From Micromonospora_J zhanjiangensis (GTDB lineage: Bacteria > Actinomycetota > Actinomycetes > Mycobacteriales > Micromonosporaceae): DNA of 64,000 nucleotides. The translations under genes and the position numbers were made by a program. The notes beneath the pieces were generated by a model. That model had not been told where the DNA came from. It saw only the letters and a program-made list of their open reading frames with translations, and ran no database searches. Each line of letters opens with the position of its first letter. Positions within the stretch are counted from its first letter, which is position 1. The stretch lies in NCBI RefSeq assembly GCF_042650605.1, contig NZ_JBHSBN010000019.1, positions 1-64,000 on the forward strand, in the 5' to 3' direction. This document shows, one piece after another, positions 1 to 8,842 of the stretch.

Positions 1-612
1 GGAGTCGTAGGCGATGTTGGCGATGCCCATGTCCACGCCGAGAAACCCGTCTGGGTCGATCAGTTCGGGTTCGGGCACGTCGATGGTGGCGTACAGGAAC
101 CACATGCCGTCGCGGTGTACCAGGTCGGACTCGCCGACCGGCAGGGTGGCCACGGCCTTGAGCTGGTCCGGTGAGCCGGTGAAGGCCACGCCCTTGACGC
201 GCCCGCCGGTGGTCCAGATCGACACGGTCCGGGCGTCGTGCTGCCAGGACAGCATCCGGGCGTCGTACGGCTGCGCCGCGTTCCACCGGAAGGCGATCGG
301 GTCTGCTTCGACCCGGCGGCGGCGTTTGCTACCGGGCTTTCCGTAGTTTCCCGCCCGGATGTTTGCCCTCAGCGTGGCGTACGCGTCAGCGACCTTCTTG
401 ATAACGTGCTGCGCGGCCTGCGCGCCGAGCCGATAGTTCGACTTGATGCCTTGGTAGGTGTGCTTGCGCAGGTCGTAGTTGCGGTAGCAGCCGATCTGTC
501 GGGCCGTCGCGGCGACCGCACAGGCGGCCGTGTTGCAGGCGCGCAGGGTGGCCTCCAGCGCCGACGCCTGCTGCGGCGTCGGCAGAAGTTTCACCTGCAC
601 GACCAGCTTCAC
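1..612 (-). CDS. tnpB: TnpB (IS200/IS605 OrfB family RNA-guided nuclease/accessory transposase), cut by left edge
   Basis: The minus strand encodes a continuous TnpB N-terminal half that runs off the window. It starts near VKLVVQVKLLPTPQQ, the usual TnpB opening, so I place the start at the GTG at 612; an in-frame GTG at 621 is the alternative. Downstream it reads through a basic linker (KRRRR) to GVDMGIANIAYDS at 1-40, the RuvC-I motif, with the catalytic Asp codon at 31-33. TnpB is an RNA-guided DNA endonuclease of IS605-type elements. The visible part has no stop or frameshift. It lies back to back with a broken tnpA, the divergent order typical of IS605. Whether the C-terminal zinc finger and RuvC-III are present cannot be seen. 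Confidence 0.9.
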   Translation of the reverse strand, partial: MKLVVQVKLLPTPQQASALEATLRACNTAACAVAATARQIGCYRNYDLRKHTYQGIKSNYRLGAQAAQHVIKKVADAYATLRANIRAGNYGKPGSKRRRRVEADPIAFRWNAAQPYDARMLSWQHDARTVSIWTTGGRVKGVAFTGSPDQLKAVATLPVGESDLVHRDGMWFLYATIDVPEPELIDPDGFLGVDMGIANIAYDS

Positions 613-643
613 GCCGATCACCGTACCGAAGACCCACGACACC

Positions 644-910
644 CGATGGACACCAGACCCAGATGTACGACGCGGCCGAAGCGTCGTGGACAACCTGCAC
701 GCACACTTGGTCTTCACCACCACATACCGGCGCGACGCGCTCACCGATTAGATCCTCACCCGATGCGAGGAGATCATGCGGGCAGTCCGCGTCGACTTCG
801 GCGCCCAGCTACGCGAGTTCAACGGCCAAGACGACCACATCCACCCGCTCGTGCACCACCCGCCATCGGTCGCGTTGTCACGTCTGGTCAACAGCCTCAA
901 GGGCGTCTTC
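644..910 (+). pseudogene. tnpA: Broken IS200-type TnpA (Y1 HUH transposase) fragment
   Basis: Reading from 644 gives RWTPDPDVRRGRSVV followed by NLHAHLVFTTTYRRDAL, the start of an IS200-like Y1 transposase. An in-frame TAG at 749-751 interrupts it. The same frame then continues with CEEIMRAV, EFNGQDDHIH (the HUH metal-binding His pair) and SRLVNSLKGVF before homology stops near 910. The C-terminal third with the nucleophilic Tyr is absent. No in-frame ATG opens the reading frame. After 910 the sequence turns into 935-970, an imperfect CCCG..CGGG hairpin of the sort that caps IS605-type elements. It is not expected to make active transposase. Confidence 0.85.
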
Positions 911-1143
911 AGAAACATCCCGATTCGTGACGGCGCTCCTCCCGACCCTAAACAGCCGGGTTTCCCGCCTTATGGGCTGCTGAACGAGCGGGCCCGAAGT
1001 CCCGTCCGGTCGCGGTGGTCCGTTCCGCGCGGCCTTCGAAAGCGGCGGGACCTCCGGACCCGCCCTGCGGGCTTCGCGTGGCCGGCGCGGCCCGCGCGGT
1101 CCGCGAGGGTGAGCCGGCGGGGCACGTCGGGTGCTGGTGCTGG

Positions 1144-1824
1144 TCAGCCGGTTCGGACGCCGACGCCCGGTGAACCGGGGGATTCGTGCAGGCGGAGCCG
1201 GACGATCCGCGCGTCGCGCGGGATGTCGTAGACGACGGCCCCGGTGACCTGGTTGCCCGGGTTGATCTCGCTGAGGAAGTCCTGCTTGTCGGCGTTGACC
1301 AGGATGCCGGCGCTGGGATCGGCCACGTACTGCTGGCCGGTCGGCCCGTACGCCCGTTGCAGGGTGTCGGCGAAGGTGACCGGGTGCCGGCCGATGTTGC
1401 GGACGTCCAACTGGACCACGCAGAACTGGCCGACCGCGCTCTGGCTGACCAGCGGGTCACCGATCCGGTCCACGCCGCAGTGCATGGTGCGTACCCGGAA
1501 TTCCAGGTCGCCGTCCCGGGCCGGTTGGTTGAGGCCGACCGAGTGGGTGGTCCGGTCGCGGATCATGTGCAGCAGGTCGCCACCCCAGGTCACCAGCGCG
1601 ACCGCGACGGCGCCGTAGCAGCAGAGCAGGAACAGGCCGGCGCTGCCGAGGATCATCCAGGGTCGGACGTCCCGACGCGGCTGCGGGTGCGGCTCGGCCG
1701 GTTCCGCGGCGGGTGGCGGTGCCGGGGGTTCCGGGGGCGGCGGGGCACCGCCCAGCGGCGGCGCCGTCGCGGCGGTCTCCGGCGTCGACCAGTGCGGCGG
1801 GCCGGCCGGCTGCGGCGTGGTCAT
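1144..1824 (-). CDS. DUF4352-type single-pass membrane protein
   Basis: 226 aa. Residues 1-50 are Pro/Ala-rich and cytosolic, one transmembrane helix spans about 57-80 (including FLLCCYGAVAVALVTW), and the outer part (about 95-220) is a beta-sandwich resembling DUF4352/telokin-like domains: DLEFRV, then a paired-Cys region (MHCG, FCVVQLDV), a conserved NIGRHPVTF turn, and NPGNQVTGAVVYDIP. The family is extracytoplasmic and of unknown function. ATG at 1824. It is monocistronic; about 210 bp of GC-rich, hairpin-prone sequence (931-1143) separates its 3' end from the IS remnant and holds no other gene. Confidence 0.8.
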   Translation of the reverse strand: MTTPQPAGPPHWSTPETAATAPPLGGAPPPPEPPAPPPAAEPAEPHPQPRRDVRPWMILGSAGLFLLCCYGAVAVALVTWGGDLLHMIRDRTTHSVGLNQPARDGDLEFRVRTMHCGVDRIGDPLVSQSAVGQFCVVQLDVRNIGRHPVTFADTLQRAYGPTGQQYVADPSAGILVNADKQDFLSEINPGNQVTGAVVYDIPRDARIVRLRLHESPGSPGVGVRTG

Positions 1825-1941
1825 CGCGGTCCCCCGAATTCGCCTGCGCTTTGCCCGATTCTAGGCTTTGGTGATGTTCGTCCGGCGAGGATCGCGTTTC
1901 TCACCCTGTCGGCCGGGCCGCCCCGGCGGCAGGATGGCGGG

Positions 1942-2922
1942 ATGGAACTGGTGACCGTCGACGACGTCCGAGCCGCCGCCGAGTTGATCGCCGGGCGGGT
2001 GGTCCGCACTCCGTTGCTGGCCAGCCGGTGGTCCGAGGAGGTGCTGCTCAAGCCGGAGAACCTGCAGCCGGTGGGCTCGTTCAAGCTGCGCGGGGCGACC
2101 AACGCGGTCGGCCGGCTGCCGGCCGGGCAGCGGGACCGGGGGGTGGTCACCCACTCGTCCGGCAACCATGGCCAGGCGCTGGCCTGGGCCGCGGCCGCCG
2201 CCGGGGTGCCCTGCACGGTGGTGATCCCGCGCGGCGCGCCGGCAGTCAAGGTCGAGCAGGTCCGGACGCTCGGCGCCGAGGTCGTGCTGGTCGAACCCGA
2301 GCGGCGGCTGGCCGAGGCCGAGCGGATCGCCGCCGAGCGGGGACGCGAACTGATCCCGCCGTACGACGACCGGCGGATCATCGCCGGCCAGGGCACGGTG
2401 GGCCTGGAGATCGTGACCGACCTGCCCGAGGTCGACGTGGTCCTGGTGCCGGTGGGCGGCGGCGGCCTCGCCTCCGGCGTCGCCACGGCGGTCCGGGCGC
2501 TGCGACCCGGGGCCGCGGTGATCGGCGTCGAGCCGGAGTACGCGGCGGACGCCCGGGAGTCGCTGGCCACCGGCACGGTGGCCCGCTGGCCGGTCGAGCG
2601 GACCTACCGCACCAGTGCCGACGGGCTGCGGACCAACCTCTCCGAGTTGACCCTGGCGCACCTGCGGGACCGGTTGGACGGCATCGTCACGGTCACCGAG
2701 GAGGAGATCGCCGCCGCCCTCGCCCGGCTGGTCCGCCAGTCCCGGCTGGTGGTGGAGCCCAGCGGCGCGGTCGCCCCGGCCGCCGCCCTGTTCCGCGCCG
2801 CCGACCTGCCGCCGGGTCGCACCGTCGCCGTGGTGAGCGGCGGCAACGTCGACCCGGCGGTGCTCGCCGAGGCCGCCCTGGGGCGCTCCCCGGCCGAGAC
2901 GGCGGCGGTCCGGCCCGGCTAG
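1942..2922 (+). CDS. Threonine/serine dehydratase-like PLP enzyme
   Basis: 326 aa, fold-type II PLP enzyme. GSFKLRGA around residue 46-51 carries the Schiff-base Lys48; SSGNHGQ (72-78) binds the substrate carboxylate; PVGGGGLASG binds the PLP phosphate. These are the marks of threonine/serine dehydratases (deamination of Thr to 2-oxobutyrate or Ser to pyruvate). There is no C-terminal ACT domain, so it resembles catabolic or serine-racemase-like forms rather than allosteric biosynthetic IlvA. The frame is open far upstream, but homology begins at MELVTVDDV, so ATG 1942 is chosen. A hydroxyaspartate ammonia-lyase or serine racemase cannot be excluded. Confidence 0.88.
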   Translation: MELVTVDDVRAAAELIAGRVVRTPLLASRWSEEVLLKPENLQPVGSFKLRGATNAVGRLPAGQRDRGVVTHSSGNHGQALAWAAAAAGVPCTVVIPRGAPAVKVEQVRTLGAEVVLVEPERRLAEAERIAAERGRELIPPYDDRRIIAGQGTVGLEIVTDLPEVDVVLVPVGGGGLASGVATAVRALRPGAAVIGVEPEYAADARESLATGTVARWPVERTYRTSADGLRTNLSELTLAHLRDRLDGIVTVTEEEIAAALARLVRQSRLVVEPSGAVAPAAALFRAADLPPGRTVAVVSGGNVDPAVLAEAALGRSPAETAAVRPG

Positions 2923-2998
2923 AACCGGTCGAAAGTACGGTCGCGAGCGGGGTCAACCGTGCTTCGGTCGGATGTCGCCGACGGGTCGGGCGCACAGG

Positions 2999-4057
2999 AT
3001 GAGCCGCATGTCATCTCATCGACGACGTATCGTCGCGCTCGACGTGATCCGCGGCTTCGCGCTCTGCGGCATCCTGCTGGCCAACGTCCAGCCGATAGCC
3101 AACGCCGGACGGATCGTCATCACCTCGGCGCCGCCGCCCGGACCCGACGCCGGCGTCGACTGGATGGGCCTGCTGGTTCCGCAGCGCTTCTTTCCCATCT
3201 TCGCCTTCCTCTTCGGTGTCGGGTTCAGCCTGCTGCTCGACTCCGTCGAGGGTCGTGTCCCGCGACCACGGGTGCTGCTGCTGCGCCGGTTGCTGGTGCT
3301 GCTCGGGATCGGGCTGGCCCACTTCGTGCTGCTCTGGCACGGCGACATCCTGTCCTCGTACGCCCTGGTGGGCCTGTTGGTCCTGGTCCCGTCGTCCTGG
3401 CTGCCGCGATGGGCGGTGGCCGGCCTCGGCGGCGCGTTCCTGGCGGCCTCGCTGATCACCGGCGAGAACCACTTCTCCGTGATCGCCGGGCTCTTCCTGG
3501 TGGGCTCCGCGCTGGTCCGGTACGGCGTGATCGACCGGCTGGAACGGTCGACGAAGGTGCCGGCCCTGCTGGGTCTGGCCTTCGCCACGGCGGCGGTGCT
3601 GGTCCTCGGCCCGCAGGTCACGTCGCCGGGGACGAGTCGGCCCGGTGACTTCTGGTTCTGGAACGGCCTCGGTGGCCTGCTGGTCGCCGGCTGTTACGTC
3701 TGCGGTCTGCTGGTCCTGCTGCGGACGCCGCTGCGAGCCGCGCTGCGGGCCGTCTTCGCCCCGTTGGGCCGGATGGCGCTGACCAACTACCTGACCGCCA
3801 CGGTCGTCGTGCTGGCGGTCAGCCGGCTGGTCGACGGTCGACCGGAGGAATGGCCGGACACAACGGTGCTGCTGATCGCCGGGCCGGTGCTCGCCGTCCA
3901 GTGGCTGTGGTCCACCCTCTGGCTGGCCCGCTACCGCAACGGTCCGCTCGAATGGCTCTGGCGCTGGGCGACCTGGGGACGCCGCCCCCCGCTGCGTCGA
4001 GCCGCCAACCGGCAGGTCGACGTGCCCGCCGGGACACCTTCCGGCACCAGGTTCTAA
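2999..4057 (+). CDS. DUF418 family multi-pass membrane protein
   Basis: 352 aa. It opens with RRRIVALDVIRGFALCGILL, the signature start of DUF418/acyltransferase-3-like membrane proteins, followed by PQRFFPIFAFLFGVGF and at least eight hydrophobic helices. The C-terminal third (LGRMALTNYL, then LARYRNGPLEWLWR) is the DUF418 domain proper. Function is unknown; the family is predicted to handle lipids or surface compounds at the membrane. ATG at 2999 or 3008 both fit; neither has a strong ribosome binding site. It lies 76 nt after the dehydratase gene and convergent with protease II. Confidence 0.85.
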   Translation: MSRMSSHRRRIVALDVIRGFALCGILLANVQPIANAGRIVITSAPPPGPDAGVDWMGLLVPQRFFPIFAFLFGVGFSLLLDSVEGRVPRPRVLLLRRLLVLLGIGLAHFVLLWHGDILSSYALVGLLVLVPSSWLPRWAVAGLGGAFLAASLITGENHFSVIAGLFLVGSALVRYGVIDRLERSTKVPALLGLAFATAAVLVLGPQVTSPGTSRPGDFWFWNGLGGLLVAGCYVCGLLVLLRTPLRAALRAVFAPLGRMALTNYLTATVVVLAVSRLVDGRPEEWPDTTVLLIAGPVLAVQWLWSTLWLARYRNGPLEWLWRWATWGRRPPLRRAANRQVDVPAGTPSGTRF

Positions 4058-4181
4058 CGGATGGATGAACCGGAGTGACTTCCGGTCGGCGCCGCCCCGC
4101 CGCACCCGCCGGATGGTGCTCGTCGGCCTGGCTGTCCTCGGCCTGGTGGGCGCGGCGTTCGTCGCGCGCGGACCGGCCCGA

Positions 4182-4249
4182 CCGCGCCCCGGCACGGGCG
4201 GACTGAGCCGCGCGCCGGGCCCGGGCGGACTCACCCGTGCCCGGCGCGG
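4182..4249. terminator. Long GC hairpin between convergent genes
   Basis: 4182-4198 and 4234-4249 are complementary over about 16 bp with one bulge (CCGCGCC..CGGCACGGG against CCCGTGCC..GGCGCGG), and a GGCGGACT direct repeat sits in the loop. It lies between the 3' ends of the DUF418 gene and protease II and could end transcription from both sides. There is no U tract. Confidence 0.5.
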
Positions 4250-4283
4250 ATGGACGCAGCCGCGCGTCAGGGGCGGGCGCGAC

Positions 4284-6386
4284 TCAGGCGAGGCGGAGGC
4301 GGTCGAGGATCCAGGCGGCGACGAACGCCTCCTCCTTCCAGGCGTTGTACCGGCCGCTGGGGCCGCCGTGGCCGGCCTCCATCTCGGTCTTGAGCAGGTA
4401 GTCGCCGTCCGGTGCCACGGCGCGCAACCGGGCGATCCACTTGGCCGGCTCGTGATAGAGCACCCGGGTGTCGTTCAGGCTGGTCACCGCGAGGATCGGC
4501 GGGTACGCCGCGGCCACCACGTTCTCGTACGGCGTGTAGGACCGGATGTACTCGTACGCCTCCGGGTCGTCGAGCGGGTTGCCCCATTCCTCCCACTCGG
4601 TGACGGTCAACGGCAGCGACGGGTCGAGGATCGAGTTGAGCGCGTCCACGAACGGCACCTGCGCGACGATGCCGGCGAACGCGTCCGGCGCGAGGTTGGC
4701 GACCGCGCCCATCAGCAGGCCACCGGCCGACGCGCCCCGGGCCACCAGTCGGTCGCTGGATGTCCAGCCGGACTTGACCAGGTGTCGGGCCACCGCCACG
4801 AAGTCCGTGAAGGTGTTCTTCTTGGCCAGCAGCTTGCCCTGCTCGTACCAGCGGCGGCCCAGTTCGCCGCCGCCGCGGATGTGCGCGACCGCGAACACCA
4901 CACCCCGGTCCAACAGGGACAGCCGCGGGGTGGAGAACCACGGGTCCATGCTCGCCTCGTACGAGCCGTAGCCGTAGACGACGCAGGGGGCGGAACCGTC
5001 CCGGGGCGTACCGGTCCGGTAGACCAGGGAGATCGGCACCCGGGTGCCGTCGTCGGCGATCGCCCAGTCCCGCTGCTGCTCGTAGTCGGCCGGGTCGAAC
5101 GGCCGACCGTCCGGGCCGGGCAGGACGGGCCGCCGGCGCAGCAGCGTCAGCTCCCGGGTGACCAGGTGGTAGTCGTAGACGGAGTCCGGGGTGACCAGTG
5201 AGGCGTAGTGCAACCGTACGGTGTCGGTCTGGTACTCCGGGTTGCTGTCCAGGCCGACGTTGTACAGCGGCTCCGGGAAGTCGATGTCGTACGAGTCGGT
5301 GCTGCCCACCGCGAGGACCCGCAACCCGGTCAGGCCCTCGGTGCGCAACGAGACGACCAGGTGGTTGGCGAACGCGTCGACCGCCTCGAGCCGGGTGCCC
5401 GGGCTGTGCTCGATGATCGGCACCCAGTTGCCCGGCGCGTCCGCCGACGTGTAGGACAGCGCGAAGTCCTCGGCCTGGTCGTTGTGCAGGATCAGGAACC
5501 GGTGCCCGTGGTGCTCGACCGAGTACTCGACGCCCTGCCGGCGCGGCGCGATGATCGCCGGCTCGCCGGTCGGGTTGCCCGCCGGGATGACCCGGACCTC
5601 GCTGGTGACCTTGCTGTTGATGTCGATGAGGATGAACTTCTCCGACCGGGTCAACTCGACGCCGACCCAGAACCGCTCGTCGCTCTCCTCGTGGACCACC
5701 ACGTCCTCGCCGGCCGGGGAGCCCACGGCGTGCCGCCACACCTTGTGCGGCCGCCAGGCGTGGTCGACGGTGAGGTAGAACAGCGTCGACCCGTCCGCCG
5801 ACCAGGCGGTGCCGTAGAAGGTGTCCGGGATCTCGTCGGCGAGCAGCTCGCCGCTGGTCAGATCCTTGATCCGGAGGGTGAACCGTTCGTCGCCGGCGAA
5901 GTCGGTGGAGTACGCCAGCAGGCGCCCGTCCGGGCTCACGTCGAACGCGCCGAGCGAGAAGAAGTCGTGCCCCTCGGCCAGGGCGTTGCCGTCGAGCAGG
6001 ATCTCCTCGCCGGGCAGCGGGGCGCCGTCCTCGCCGGGCAGCGGCGGCCCGGTCTCGCCCTCGGCGACCGCCCGCCGGCAGTGGATGGCGTACTGCTGAC
6101 CCTCGACCGTGCGGCTGTAGTACCAGTGGCCACCCTTGCGTACCGGCACCGACAGGTCGGTCTCCTTGGTGCGCTGCTTGGTCTCGGCGAACAACGTGTC
6201 CCGCAGCCCGGCCAGGTGTGCGGTGGCGGACTCGGTGTGCGCGTTCTCGGCGGTGAGGTGGGCGATCGTCTCCGGATCGTCCTTGGCCGCGAGCCAGGCG
6301 TACTCGTCCACGACCGTGTGGCCGTGGTGGGTGCGTTCGGTCGGGATCCGCTTCGCGACCGGTGCGCCGGGGGTCTCAGTCGTCAC
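4284..6386 (-). CDS. ptrB: Oligopeptidase B / protease II (S9A prolyl oligopeptidase family)
   Basis: 700 aa, normal length for S9A oligopeptidase B. The N-terminal two thirds form the beta-propeller that gates substrate access (starts PVAKRIPTERTHHGHTVVDE). The C-terminal alpha/beta-hydrolase domain has the nucleophile in RGASAGGLLMG (Ser553), the acid in SLNDTRVLYHEP and the catalytic His in EAGHGGPSGR. It cleaves short peptides after basic residues in the cytosol; no signal peptide is seen. The frame stays open to 6935, but homology begins at GTG 6386. It is divergent from the GlcE-like gene with a shared palindrome upstream. Confidence 0.92.
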   Translation of the reverse strand: MTTETPGAPVAKRIPTERTHHGHTVVDEYAWLAAKDDPETIAHLTAENAHTESATAHLAGLRDTLFAETKQRTKETDLSVPVRKGGHWYYSRTVEGQQYAIHCRRAVAEGETGPPLPGEDGAPLPGEEILLDGNALAEGHDFFSLGAFDVSPDGRLLAYSTDFAGDERFTLRIKDLTSGELLADEIPDTFYGTAWSADGSTLFYLTVDHAWRPHKVWRHAVGSPAGEDVVVHEESDERFWVGVELTRSEKFILIDINSKVTSEVRVIPAGNPTGEPAIIAPRRQGVEYSVEHHGHRFLILHNDQAEDFALSYTSADAPGNWVPIIEHSPGTRLEAVDAFANHLVVSLRTEGLTGLRVLAVGSTDSYDIDFPEPLYNVGLDSNPEYQTDTVRLHYASLVTPDSVYDYHLVTRELTLLRRRPVLPGPDGRPFDPADYEQQRDWAIADDGTRVPISLVYRTGTPRDGSAPCVVYGYGSYEASMDPWFSTPRLSLLDRGVVFAVAHIRGGGELGRRWYEQGKLLAKKNTFTDFVAVARHLVKSGWTSSDRLVARGASAGGLLMGAVANLAPDAFAGIVAQVPFVDALNSILDPSLPLTVTEWEEWGNPLDDPEAYEYIRSYTPYENVVAAAYPPILAVTSLNDTRVLYHEPAKWIARLRAVAPDGDYLLKTEMEAGHGGPSGRYNAWKEEAFVAAWILDRLRLA

Positions 6387-6480
6387 CCCGGCCACGTTAC
6401 CGGCCGCGCGGCCGGTAACAACGGCCGCGCGGCGGGTTGTCGTCGCGCCGGACGGGTCGGCGCCGATTACTCTCCGGGCG

Positions 6481-6508
6481 TTGTCAATCGATCGTACATA
6501 TGTACGAT
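6481..6508 (+). promoter_or_regulatory. 18-bp perfect palindrome overlapping a promoter
   Basis: ATCGTACATATGTACGAT (6491-6508) is a perfect palindrome. TTGTCA at 6481-6486 and TACGAT at 6503-6508, 16 bp apart, make a plausible -35/-10 pair for the flavoprotein gene at 6526, so a protein bound to the palindrome would block RNA polymerase. On the other strand TTGACA occurs at 6487-6482. No regulator gene is adjacent. Confidence 0.6.
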
Positions 6509-6525
6509 GTCCGGGTGGGGGACGG

Positions 6526-7830
6526 ATGATATTCGAGGATCGGGCGAGGGCGGGCGACATCGGGGCGCGGCTCGCCGCCATCTGCGGCGACCGGTTCACC
6601 CGGCCGGCCGGCGCGGCCGACGATGTCGCCGGTCGACCGGCCCGCTGGGTGGCCGCGCCGGGCACGCCCGAGGCGGTCGGCGCGGTGCTCCGGGTGGCCG
6701 GCGACCACGGCCTGTCGGTGGTACCGCGCGGCGCCGGCACCAAGATCGACTGGGGAGCCACCCCGGCGCAGCTGGACATCGTGCTGGACACCGGCCGGCT
6801 GGCCGGCGTCCGGCGCCGCCCGGCCGGCGAGCTGACCGCCGAGATCGGCGCCGGCACGCCGCTGCGGGCGGTGCAGGCGATCCTGGAGCGCAGCGGGCTG
6901 CGGCTGTCGATCGACGCGCCGTCCGCCGGGGCCACCCTCGGCGGCGTGCTCGCGGCCGACGAGGCCGGACCGCTGCGGCACCGGGACGGGCCGCCCTGCC
7001 GGCAGCTCGTCGGGGTGAGCTATGTGGACGCCTCGGGCGTGCTGACCCACGCCGAGAGCCGGGCCACCGACCCGTCGCCGGGCGGTGACCTCGCCGGACT
7101 GCTCTGCGGCTCGCACGGCGCGCTCGCGGTCCTGGTCTCGGCGACCGTACGGGTGCAACCGTTGCCGGCGGCCCGGTTGTGGGTGACCCGTCCGGTGTGG
7201 ACCCCGCTGGAGGTGCACGACCTGGTGCGGGCTGTCCTCGCCACCGACCTGTCCGTCGCGGCGATCGAGGTCGACCTGCCCGCTCTCGGACCGGTCGGCA
7301 CACCGTCCCGGGCCCGGCCCGGCAGCCGCGGACCGGGCAGCCTGGCGCTGCTGGTCGAGGGCGGCCCGGCCGAGGTGTCCGAACGGGCCACCCGGCTGGG
7401 CCTGCTGCTCGGCGGCGACGTCCGCACGTCGGCCACCCCGCCCGCCTGGTGGCGCAGCTACCCGTTCGGGCCGGACGACGTGGCGCTGCGCGTCGAGGTC
7501 CCGATCACCGACCTGTACGCCGCCGTCTACGCCCTGCGCGACGCGGCCGGCGGCCCGGTCCCGGTACGCGGCTCGGCCGGCCTCGGCGTGGTGCACGTCG
7601 CCCTGCCCGGCTCCACGCCGCCGGACCGGGTCACCGACATCCTCACCGCGGTCCGCACCGTGCTGCTGGCCCGCGACGGCCGGTGCGTGGTGCTGGCCGC
7701 GCCACCGGCCGTCCGGGCGGCCGTGGACCTCTGGGGTGACCTGCCCGACCTGCCGTTGCTGCGCCGGGTCAAGGAGCGGTTCGACCCGGCCCACCGGCTG
7801 GCACCCGGCCGCTTCGCCGGCGGCCTGTGA
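6526..7830 (+). CDS. FAD-binding oxidoreductase, GlcE-like
   Basis: 434 aa. The N-terminal half is a PCMH-type FAD domain (FAD_binding_4): RWVAAPGTPEAVGAVLR, then VVPRGAGTKIDWG, the pyrophosphate-binding region, and GATLGGVLAADEAGP. The C-terminus (LRRVKERFDPAHRLAPGRFA) ends like the glycolate oxidase subunit GlcE. GlcE normally works with GlcD and GlcF to oxidise glycolate; neither is next to it, so the substrate is uncertain. ATG 6526 follows GGGTGGGGGACGG. Its 3' end overlaps the convergent EamA gene by 62 bp. Confidence 0.82.
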   Translation: MIFEDRARAGDIGARLAAICGDRFTRPAGAADDVAGRPARWVAAPGTPEAVGAVLRVAGDHGLSVVPRGAGTKIDWGATPAQLDIVLDTGRLAGVRRRPAGELTAEIGAGTPLRAVQAILERSGLRLSIDAPSAGATLGGVLAADEAGPLRHRDGPPCRQLVGVSYVDASGVLTHAESRATDPSPGGDLAGLLCGSHGALAVLVSATVRVQPLPAARLWVTRPVWTPLEVHDLVRAVLATDLSVAAIEVDLPALGPVGTPSRARPGSRGPGSLALLVEGGPAEVSERATRLGLLLGGDVRTSATPPAWWRSYPFGPDDVALRVEVPITDLYAAVYALRDAAGGPVPVRGSAGLGVVHVALPGSTPPDRVTDILTAVRTVLLARDGRCVVLAAPPAVRAAVDLWGDLPDLPLLRRVKERFDPAHRLAPGRFAGGL

Positions 7831-8842
7831 GGGACTCTCCCCGGTCGGCCGGGGCCGTCGGGGGAGCCATCGTCGCGGCGGTCCCGGCGGTCGCCGTCGT
7901 CGGGTCGGGTGACGGGGGCGCGGATGCCGGTGTGCCGGCGCGGGTGCGTTGCACCAGCGCCACGCACGCCAACACCACCAGCGCGGCGGCCACCGCGGCC
8001 GGGGTGATCCGCTCGCCGAGCAGCAGGGCCGACCAGGCCAGGGTGAGCACCGGCTGCCCGAGTTGGACCTGACCGACCCGGGCGATGCCGCCCCGGGCCA
8101 GCCCCGCGTACCAGGCGAAGAAGCCCAGGAACATCGAGACGACCGTGAGATATCCGAACGCGGACCAGGCGACGGCGTCGGCGCGGGGTGGGACGGCCAC
8201 GGCGGCCAGGATCGTTCCGGGCACGGTGACCGGCAGCGAGAGCAGCAGCACCCAGCAGATCGTCCGGGCGCCGCCCAGTTCGCGGGCCAGCACGCCACCC
8301 TCGGCGTATCCCAGGCCGGCGAGCGCGACGGCGGCCAGCAGGAACAGGTCGGCCGGGGAGAGCGCGCCGTGCACCGCACCGCTGACACCGAGGAAGGCCA
8401 GCACCGCCAGCAGGCCACCCAGGGTGGCGAGCCAGAACAGCACCGGGGGGCGCTCACCGGCCCGGAGCACCGCGAGAACGGCGGTCGCGGCGGGTAGCGC
8501 GGCGATCGCGACCGCGCCGTGCGCCGAGGTCTGGGTGATCAGGGCCAGCGAGCTGAACAGCGGGAAGCCGACGACGACGCCGAGGGCGACGACCGTGAGC
8601 CGCCGCCACTGGCCGCGGCTGGGCCGCGGTGCGTGGGTGCATCGCAGGTACGCCCAGGCCAGCGGTGCCGCGCCGACCGACCGGCCGAAGGCGACGAACC
8701 ACGGATCGAGGTGCTGCACGGCGACGCGGGTGGCCGGCAGGGACAGGCTGAAGGCGAGCACGCCCAACGTGCCGAGCGCCAGTCCGTTCCGCCGGCCCGC
8801 CGTTACCGTACCGGAGGCAGTAGCGCTACTCTGATCTCTCAT
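7769..8842 (-). CDS. EamA/DMT superfamily exporter with Pro/Ala-rich tail
   Basis: 357 aa with about ten hydrophobic helices in two EamA repeats; GNGLALGTLGVLAFS-type opening, PATRVAVQHLDPWFVAFGR, and the second-repeat YLTVVSMFLGFFAWYAGLA and LGERITP motifs of DMT transporters. Such proteins export amino acids or metabolites. The last 55 residues are Pro/Ala/Thr-rich and extend past the usual ~300 aa length. ATG 8842 is the only sensible start before helix 1, and it overlaps the ATG of the divergent MocR gene by 2 nt. Control by that regulator is likely. Confidence 0.87.
   Translation of the reverse strand: MRDQSSATASGTVTAGRRNGLALGTLGVLAFSLSLPATRVAVQHLDPWFVAFGRSVGAAPLAWAYLRCTHAPRPSRGQWRRLTVVALGVVVGFPLFSSLALITQTSAHGAVAIAALPAATAVLAVLRAGERPPVLFWLATLGGLLAVLAFLGVSGAVHGALSPADLFLLAAVALAGLGYAEGGVLARELGGARTICWVLLLSLPVTVPGTILAAVAVPPRADAVAWSAFGYLTVVSMFLGFFAWYAGLARGGIARVGQVQLGQPVLTLAWSALLLGERITPAAVAAALVVLACVALVQRTRAGTPASAPPSPDPTTATAGTAATMAPPTAPADRGESLTGRRRSGRVPAGGPGRTAP

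Noticed and set aside
1186..1941. N-terminal extension of the threonine dehydratase-like protein
   Set aside because: The frame is open upstream but lies antisense to the DUF4352 gene, and family homology begins at 1942.
4065..5201. Open frame starting MNRSDFRSAPPRR with one hydrophobic stretch
   Set aside because: Apart from about 50 residues it runs antisense through protease II; no ribosome binding site and no homologous domain. A tiny membrane protein at 4065-4260 cannot be excluded but has no stop there.
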